This document shows positions 7,799 through 13,194 of a stretch of DNA of 13,194 nucleotides, piece by piece (position 1 is the first letter of the stretch; each line of letters starts with the position of its first letter). The stretch is from Funneliformis mosseae (taxonomy: Eukaryota; Glomeromycota; Glomeromycetes; Glomerales; Glomeraceae): assembly GCA_910592005.1 (NCBI GenBank), contig CAJVPP010002903.1, positions 1 through 13,194 of the forward strand. Reading direction: 5' to 3'. Below the pieces are notes generated by a model. It saw nothing but the letters and a program-made list of their open reading frames with translations, did not search any database and had not been told where the DNA came from. Both the position numbers and the translations under genes were made by a program.

Positions 7799-9172
7799 AT
7801 GGTTTTAAAGTACAATCAAGAAAAATCCCTAAGAGACTTGGAAACTAGAATTAAGGAATTAGAGCAAAGCAATGAAGGGTTTCGTTCTCAATTCAACTAT
7901 TTAGAAGAAAAGATTAGAGAACGAGAAGGAGAGACCAAAGCCAAACAAGAAGCTATTAGTAATTTAGAAGAAAAGGTTAGAAAACAAGAAGAAGTAACCA
8001 AAGCCAATCAAGAAATTATTAATGAATTGAAAGAAAGGATCTGTAAATTTGAATCAATCATTTATGATGACACAATTGATAGTTTAACTATTACAGATAC
8101 TAATAAGGATGACATATTTAACACTTTAGGTGGATTGCAAAGATATCGAAAATTGACAAAACTCTATTTTAACAATTCTCAAATAACTAGCCTACCAACA
8201 TTACCTAACTTCTTAATGGAACTCTATTGCAACAATACTCATATAACCAGTTTGCCAACTCTACCCAATTCCTTGACGGTGCTTAATTGCTCTAATACAC
8301 AAATAACTATCTTACCGACTTTACATATCTCCTTAACAAAACTCTATTGCAACAATACTCCTATAACTAGCTTACCAACTTTATCTAACTCCTTATCAAT
8401 TCTCCGATGTGATAATACTAAAATAACCAGATTACCAACTCTACCGAACTCCTTGACGGTGCTAAATTGTTCTAATGCTCCAATAACTATCCTACCATCT
8501 TTACCTAACTCATTAATCAAACTCTATTGCTATAATACTAAAATAACCAGATTACCAACTCTACCCAACTCCTTAACGGAAATTTGTTGCTATAATACTC
8601 CAATAAATATCCTACCAACTTTACCTAAGTCCTTAATGGATATTTATTGCTATAATACTCAAATAACTAGTTTAACAACTCTACCCAACTCTTTAATAAC
8701 ACTCTGGTGTTATAATACTAAAATAACAAGCTTACCAACTTTGCCTAACTCCTTAATTAAACTCTATTGTTACAAAACTAATTTAAATAGCTTACCAACT
8801 CTACCCAACTCTTTAAAGGAACTTAATTGCTCTGATACACAAATAACTATCCTACCAACTTTACCCAACTTTCTAATGGAATTTAATTGCTCTAATACTC
8901 CAATAACTATCCTACCAACTTTACCTAATTCCTTAATGAAACTCTACTGTCATAACACACATATCTACTATTTACCAATTTTGCCTAGCTCTTTAGAACG
9001 ATTTTCATGCTATAATAATAAATTAGATTCTTTGGATTTGTCAAATTGTAAGAAGATTAAAAAAATTATCGAAAGTAATATAGGTTATCCTAAAATTGGT
9101 GAAGCATTTATAAGTAAATTATCTGATAAGTATGACTCATCTATACTATATCAAGACTCATTCGATATTTAA
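7799..9172 (+). CDS. coiled-coil leucine-rich-repeat protein, 457 aa, single exon
   Basis: This is an intact single-exon gene, probably a protein-binding scaffold; the partner is unknown. The start ATG 7799 has a good eukaryotic context (aaaATGG), and the stop TAA ends at 9172. Residues 1-90 are a charged coiled coil with LxxxI starts at residues 14, 35, 56 and 77, an exact 21-residue (three-heptad) period. Residues 91-130 form a cap ending in one degenerate repeat. Residues 131-410 are fourteen consecutive 20-residue repeats with consensus (S/I/R)LPTLPNSLxxLxCxNTxIT. Residues 411-457 are a C-terminal tail. The spacing LPxLPxSLxxLxCxxTxI is the short LRR type seen in bacterial effectors such as YopM/IpaH and in many protist and giant-virus proteins. 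Cys fills the third core position in every repeat, and Thr mostly replaces the usual ladder Asn. There is no signal peptide, membrane segment or catalytic domain, so it is probably intracellular. Function and origin are not established. Confidence 0.92.
   Translation: MVLKYNQEKSLRDLETRIKELEQSNEGFRSQFNYLEEKIREREGETKAKQEAISNLEEKVRKQEEVTKANQEIINELKERICKFESIIYDDTIDSLTITDTNKDDIFNTLGGLQRYRKLTKLYFNNSQITSLPTLPNFLMELYCNNTHITSLPTLPNSLTVLNCSNTQITILPTLHISLTKLYCNNTPITSLPTLSNSLSILRCDNTKITRLPTLPNSLTVLNCSNAPITILPSLPNSLIKLYCYNTKITRLPTLPNSLTEICCYNTPINILPTLPKSLMDIYCYNTQITSLTTLPNSLITLWCYNTKITSLPTLPNSLIKLYCYKTNLNSLPTLPNSLKELNCSDTQITILPTLPNFLMEFNCSNTPITILPTLPNSLMKLYCHNTHIYYLPILPSSLERFSCYNNKLDSLDLSNCKKIKKIIESNIGYPKIGEAFISKLSDKYDSSILYQDSFDI
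8189..9028 (+). repeat. fourteen in-frame 60-bp tandem repeats inside the LRR gene
   Basis: Each 60-bp unit encodes one 20-residue LRR with no length change across all 14. Units 2 and 5 (residues 151-170 and 211-230) share TVLNCSN and near-identical DNA, and units 3/6 and 4/7 also pair, suggesting a past 180-bp (three-unit) duplication. The last unit (YLPILPSSLERFSCYNNKLD) is most diverged and regains Asn at the ladder position, as expected of a terminal repeat. Confidence 0.92.
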
Positions 9173-9271
9173 AAGTATAAATTGACTATAGCTAATTCAA
9201 ATAATCATAACTTTTATATTAAAATCTTATGAATCATTTAGAAAATATAATAACTTTAAACATTTTCATAT

Positions 9272-9277
9272 AATAAA
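9272..9277 (+). promoter_or_regulatory. poly(A) signal of the LRR gene
   Basis: A canonical AATAAA lies 100 nt after the LRR stop codon, in AT-rich sequence. It is the best candidate 3'-end signal, though looser A-rich signals are common in fungi. Confidence 0.5.
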
Positions 9278-9279
9278 AC

Positions 9280-9306
9280 TTTTTGATAGTATATATCTAT
9301 CAAAAA
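9280..9306 (+). terminator. hairpin just after the poly(A) signal
   Basis: tttttgatag (9280-9289) and ctatcaaaaa (9297-9306) form a perfect 10-bp stem around a 7-nt tatatat loop, three bases after AATAAA. It may lie at or just beyond the cleavage site of the LRR transcript and could affect 3'-end formation or stability. This role is inferred from position only. Confidence 0.5.
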
Positions 9307-9309
9307 TTT

Positions 9310-10024
9310 CATAAACTTTGTACCATTATTTTAATTCTATATTTTCTAATCAATTTTATTTTTACAACAAAACTTTCTAAAAAAAAAAAATAAGAATAAT
9401 AAAAAGATATAAACAATTTATAAATAATATTGAATAATGTATATCATATGATTTAAGACGTAATTTTTATAATCAGCCATATTTAAATAAAATTTACTTG
9501 TTAGAAATTATATTATTTAATTAATTTAAGTATAAAATTTTTAAATTTTTCTATTAATTTGTTTTCTTAAATATTTAGCACATTATCCCTTAAATTATAG
9601 GGTTTTGTATAAATTCTCATGAAAATTAAAATTTTTATTTAATCAATTTATAAATATATAATATTATAGGGTAATTAGTGTGAAAATTGATATGTCACGT
9701 GAGATTTCTGTTTGTTTGTCACAACGCAACGCCTCTAAAACATATAATACAATTAATTAACATTTATTAACATTTATTAAGAATCGAATGGTCAAAATTG
9801 TCCAATCGGCTGATTAAATAGTATATACCTTAATTAATAAATATTTTGTTATTTCATTTACCAATTGTAAATTCTTAAAATACATATATAAATTTCGCTC
9901 CGGATTCACAACGGTTTTCGTTTCCTAGTAAATATATACTAAACTATATTTATATATATAATAATTATATTATTAAAATTAAAACTTTATATTTTAAAGA
10001 CAACAAATTGTCAAAGATATCGCA
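9310..10024. other. AT-rich spacer
   Basis: No coding frame was seen. It contains a 10-bp tandem duplication, catttattaa, at 9761-9770 and 9771-9780, and two loosely similar passages around 9590-9640 and 9660-9690 sharing attatagggt. Confidence 0.6.
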
Positions 10025-10785
10025 TTATGAAGATAAAATTACGAGACACATTTTTTGGCATAGCGATTTTATCACATTTCTTGAAATTTGCTTTTTAAAA
10101 TAAGAAGTCTTTAAATAATTGATATTTTGTACATTGTAATGCAGTCCCCGGCTAATTTCATCTCTAGTTGTCTGATAAGTACGAACGATTATGAGTGGCT
10201 CCCTTGAGACTTTTGTTGGGGGTGTATTTAGTGTAACGATAACAGAACGTAATGGTTTACATGTATATAGATGGGTATGAAGATCTTACTGTAGTATGTG
10301 ACGCTTCTTATAAAAAATAATCGCTAATTATTCAGCCATTTCCGTAGAAAAAATTTGCTTCATATAAAGCTTATACTGCGTCATCAATTTGTGTAAGTGC
10401 AGCATTTTATTTTTAGCTACTTGATAAATGTAAATTTTATAATCTTTTTTAGGCAATATTTTCAGTTGCACCCCGCATAAGAATTTTTTTTCGTCATTAA
10501 TTTATTATATTTACTGCTCCAGAACTTGTTGATAGAAAACAAAAATAATGTTTTACCAAATCCGCTAGGATATTACTTACCTTTCTGTGGCAATAATTTG
10601 AGGTATTTTGGAACTAAATTCAAACTGGTTTTGTTTTTGGTTAGATAATTATCTCTTAAAAAAATTTTTTTTTGATTTTTTATTACTGCCGCGCCAAATA
10701 TTGGATGCGAATGCCGTTCAATTATATTTAAAATAATTCTTTTTTATTCAGTCACTTTTTATATGTCTTGTTTTTCTTCTTCCAT
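10025..10785 (-). pseudogene. decayed two-exon gene, unidentified product
   Basis: On minus, a frame opens at ATG 10785 (MEEEKQDI), meets TAA codons at 10761 and 10746, then runs 54 codons including IERHSHPIFGAAVIKNQ and LNLVPKYLKLLPQK. It ends at a consensus donor, AG|GTAAGT, whose GT is 10580-10579. A phase-matched acceptor, GTAG (AG at 10418-10417), gives a 164-nt intron. The next exon begins at 10416 and reads AKNKMLHLHKLMTQYKLYM. After a TAA at 10330 and another at 10288, 86 stop-free codons follow (10285-10028) with LNTPPTKVSREPLIIVRTYQ and TTRDEISRG, ending at TAA 10027-10025. An 86-codon open run is very unlikely by chance here. Four nonsense codons in the inferred frame argue for a dead gene. 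No family is recognised. An alternative reading of exon 2 extends upstream to 10501 in the same frame, so the intron is tentative. Confidence 0.5.
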
Positions 10786-11577
10786 ATTTCAACTATTCAA
10801 GTAAAATTATTTATCGCTCAAATACTTGTTTTGAAAATTTCCGGATTTTTTGAGTTTTAATCTTAGATGTTTAATTATAAAAATTCATTTTGTAACATTC
10901 TTAAACTGAGATAATTTTATTTACACGAAAACATCCTTCTAATGCAATTATATTTGGAAATTATATTTAGTAAGATTTTTTTTTTAAAAGAGAAAAAAGA
11001 AAGTTTACATTTCTTTTTAGAATCGTAATTAAATGTAAAATTCAAACTTGTAGAAAAATTAGTTATCAATTGCGAATAATTGGTATATTAGAATAAATTT
11101 TGTATCAAACAAATTTATTTTTTTTTTAAAAAAAAAGAGAGACATCACGAAAAAAAATTGATTATATAAATTTGGCGATTACAATCAACGTTACACTGAG
11201 TTGTGCTGTCAACATATATTAACTAAAACTATATCTGGTCCTATAGTAGTAATATTTCTATTAAAGATTTTAATTCCGATAGTTTAAATTTCTTTATAAT
11301 AATTTTCGATACATTTTTATACTTTAATAACTTCCAATATTTTCGCTCCAAATTTTACAAAAACTTTATAAATTATTGTCTCTTTCATGTAACAGCTCGT
11401 TTTTTCCAAAAAAAAATATCAAGAAATAATAATAAATAAATCTTTTTGTTCACAGCTCTATAAATATATAATTTTTTCTTTGTTATTTTTTAAGAAAGCG
11501 AGGTGTCATATAGTATCTTAGGGTATAATGTATTCATTAAATTTGTCTGAATGCTAACTTAAACTGAAGTTATTTAA
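10786..11577. other. AT-rich spacer with weak coding-like traces
   Basis: No gene was called. On minus, between roughly 11405 and 11200, one frame gives several open runs (KTSCYMKETIIYKV, TIGPDIVLVNIC) broken by stops. Its K/I/N-rich content is what random AT-rich DNA also gives. A hairpin aacttaaa/tttaagtt lies at 11556-11580. Confidence 0.45.
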
Positions 11578-12070
11578 GTTCGGCATGTAAGTTTCACAAA
11601 ATCTTCAATAGTAAATTTTACTATAGGTCCATATTTTGACCGCACACCCAATGTTACACGGATTATAAAGCATCTCGCCATTCATAACACAAATTATAAT
11701 ATCTAGAATTGAAAATTTCGAAGTAAATTTAGCTCAGCTGGAATTGGACACCGACTTCAAATATACTTTTGTAACAGGATCATAACCATCACAATTGAAG
11801 AAAATATATAGTAACGAGTTTGATATATGATTCGATAAAGACTATTGATTCCTCGTGTTATAAACATTGTATCGAGAACCGGAACATTAAGATAATCAGG
11901 ACAAGCTACAGAAAACCAACATCTTTATTAATTGATGTAGAATAGCATTGACAATGGAAAGTATAGCAAATAGAATGAGTACCAAGCAAAAAATTTTGCT
12001 TCATGGAGATGGTTAGTCAGAGTTCCTTTTTGATTGTAATAATCGAAGAAATTTGCTTCATGATTATTGA
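11578..12070 (+). pseudogene. decayed coding remnant, unidentified
   Basis: Several protein-like plus frames overlap end to end. 11578-11703 has 42 open codons with TIGPYFDRTPNVTRIIKHLA. 11669-11782 in another frame has 38 codons with RIENFEVNLAQLELDTDFKY, then TAA, then PSQLKKIYSNEFDI. 11799-11942 has 48 codons with IDSSCYKHCIENRN. 11954-12067 starts at an ATG, reads MSTKQKILLHGDG, a TAG at 12014, then SEFLFDCNNRRNLLHDY to TGA 12068. The succession of frames indicates a frameshifted dead gene. No domain or family is recognised. Confidence 0.42.
11984..12001. repeat. short palindrome
   Basis: aagcaaaa and ttttgctt pair perfectly around two A bases. The right arm overlaps one of three copies of a tttgcttcat word. 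Confidence 0.5.
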
Positions 12071-12575
12071 TTAAAAATTAATAATTAAAAAATAAAGGTT
12101 TTAAAAAAGAAATAAAATGGTTTTAAATTTTACAAAGCAATGCACTCGATAGTGATCGTCTCTTATAAATTACTTTAGGAAAAATATCATTTTATTCTAA
12201 GTTTATTCTTACGAGTAAAAAAGGGAAAAATAAAAAAAAATTTAATAATTGTGGATCTTCGAAATTTTTTTTTTTATTTTCTTTTATTATTATTATTATT
12301 ATTGTATTTTGTTTTTAATTTGTTATTTATTTTATTTTTAAAAAGCTAATATTGCCTTCACTTTCAAAATTTTAATTGTGACGCAGAAGTTTTTATAATT
12401 ATAATTATAAAAAAATTGTCGAACTGTAATAGCTTCATGAAATTAAATATACGAGCATTGATTACTGTCAAAATGATGTAACTGTTAGAATATAAATATA
12501 GCAGATTACAAAAATTCGTCAACTATCCGATGTACAATGATTTGCCATCTACTTGATAATAGTATATAACACTAA
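12071..12575. other. AT-rich spacer
   Basis: No gene is supported. It contains poly(T) and (TTA)n runs and one short plus frame near 12516-12556 (FVNYPMYNDLPST) that may belong to the next relic. Confidence 0.5.
12284..12303. repeat. (TTA)6 microsatellite
   Basis: Six TTA units plus TT, uninterrupted. Confidence 0.85.
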
Positions 12576-12806
12576 CAATTGGATTTACTGTCCTTTAGAT
12601 ATTATCTATGTTTAGATCAAAAAAATTCCTACCATTGTGACCGTGAGTTCAAACCATCTAATAAAAATGTGCGTTCGATCTTGTTAATCATCAGTATACA
12701 TATATATTCCATGTGACAATGTAATGAATATTTGACTTACATTGCTTCTTTTTTTAATAATGGATTTGAATATATTGAACGAAATAAACAAAATTTTCTG
12801 TCTTAA
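12576..12806 (+). pseudogene. possible decayed coding remnant, unidentified
   Basis: One plus frame has 46 stop-free codons (12576-12713, with LDQKNSYHCDREFKPSNKN), a TGA at 12714, then 29 codons (12717-12803, with QCNEYLTYIASFFNNGFEYI) to TAA 12804. The mix of Cys, His, Pro, Arg and acidic residues is more protein-like than the two minus-strand ATG frames that overlap it. There is no start codon and no recognised family. Confidence 0.3.
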
Positions 12807-13060
12807 AATACTTATTATAAATATAAATAATGAAAATGAGATCGGACGAGAGATCGACTCCGTGATCGACTGCAAGAATATTTGACCTAATACAATAAAA
12901 CTTATAAAATTTAAAAAATAAAATTAAAGTTTGATAATATTCGCTTGTAATTTTCTTATATATTGAATGTGAAAGAACGTGATTTCTTAAATGTTGTGTA
13001 ATATGCAAAATTTTTGATACATCATACGTTGGAGCCCTTCATTTTTATTACCGTATGCCT
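12807..13060. other. AT-rich spacer
   Basis: No gene was seen. A short cluster of gatcg words occurs at about 12840-12870 (gatcggacga, gatcgactcc, gatcgactgc). Confidence 0.5.
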
Positions 13061-13106
13061 CCGAAATTAAGCACCCTTTTTTTGCTATAGAGATGCTTAA
13101 TTTCGG
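13061..13106. repeat. 13-bp perfect inverted repeat, transposon-end-like
   Basis: CCGAAATTAAGCA (13061-13073) and TGCTTAATTTCGG (13094-13106) are exact inverse complements separated by 20 nt. Arms with this GC content stand out from the background. Terminal repeats of Tc1/mariner or pogo-like elements are of this size, and two ends facing each other could mark a deletion derivative or a nested copy. No transposase is present. Confidence 0.6.
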
Positions 13107-13194
13107 GTACTAACATGATTGCTAAATTTTCAATCTCAGAAGCTATGTAAAAATGATAAATGCTTTATATTTCTAACACGTTTCTTTTAGGGGT

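Noticed and set aside
8189..9028. Regular 60-bp repeats as a CRISPR array or satellite
   Set aside because: Units are contiguous, in frame and encode LRRs; there are no unique spacers.
10191..10280. 29-codon ATG frame on plus
   Set aside because: Antisense to the 86-codon minus open run and too short to support alone.
10481..10645. 55-codon open run on plus
   Set aside because: Antisense to the minus exon ending at the GTAAGT donor. The minus reading has a consensus splice site and continues coherently.
11730..11741. tagctcagctgg, matching a tRNA A-box/D-arm
   Set aside because: No pairing acceptor or anticodon stem and no B-box downstream. The bases belong to the frame reading VNLAQLELDTD.
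12684..13008. Two overlapping ATG frames on minus (63 and 84 codons)
   Set aside because: They read as low-complexity I/F/S/K-rich chains typical of AT-rich noise and overlap a plus frame with better composition.

Overview
The window looks like nuclear DNA of a filamentous fungus, most likely an arbuscular mycorrhizal fungus of the Rhizophagus type. This is inferred from the very AT-rich base composition, short spliced introns of 77-87 nt, and a tyrosine-kinase-like (TKL) protein kinase of the type greatly expanded in Glomeromycotina. No bacterial, organellar or rRNA/tRNA gene is visible.

Layout. (1) Positions 1-1057, minus strand: the 5' four exons of a TKL kinase gene that runs off the left edge. 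It carries a frameshift in exon 3 and an in-frame TGA in exon 4, so it reads as a pseudogene. (2) Positions 1296-4053: protein-like but stop- and frameshift-ridden coding remnants, two short ones on minus and one of about 2.1 kb on plus (1964-4053). (3) Positions 4054-7600: gene-poor AT-rich DNA. It holds a cluster of hairpins (5303-5437), a short retroposed 3' end with a poly(A) tail and a perfect 19-bp target-site duplication (5465-5651), and a GC-richer island with a 54-codon frame (6984-7148). (4) Positions 7799-9172, plus: the only intact gene, a single-exon 457-residue protein with an N-terminal coiled coil (four 21-residue units) and fourteen exact 20-residue leucine-rich repeats of the LPxLP type, followed by a poly(A) signal and a strong hairpin. 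(5) Positions 9310-13194: AT-rich spacer with three more decayed coding tracts (minus 10025-10785, plus 11578-12070, plus 12576-12806). Near the right edge is a 13-bp perfect inverted repeat resembling transposon ends.

Overall this is a graveyard of broken genes around one intact LRR gene. No operon or pathway links the parts. The features most worth pursuing are the LRR gene (unusual repeat type, possible foreign origin), the retroposition footprint, and the large unidentified relic. Relic frames were found by reading translations by eye, so their exact limits and any family assignment remain uncertain.
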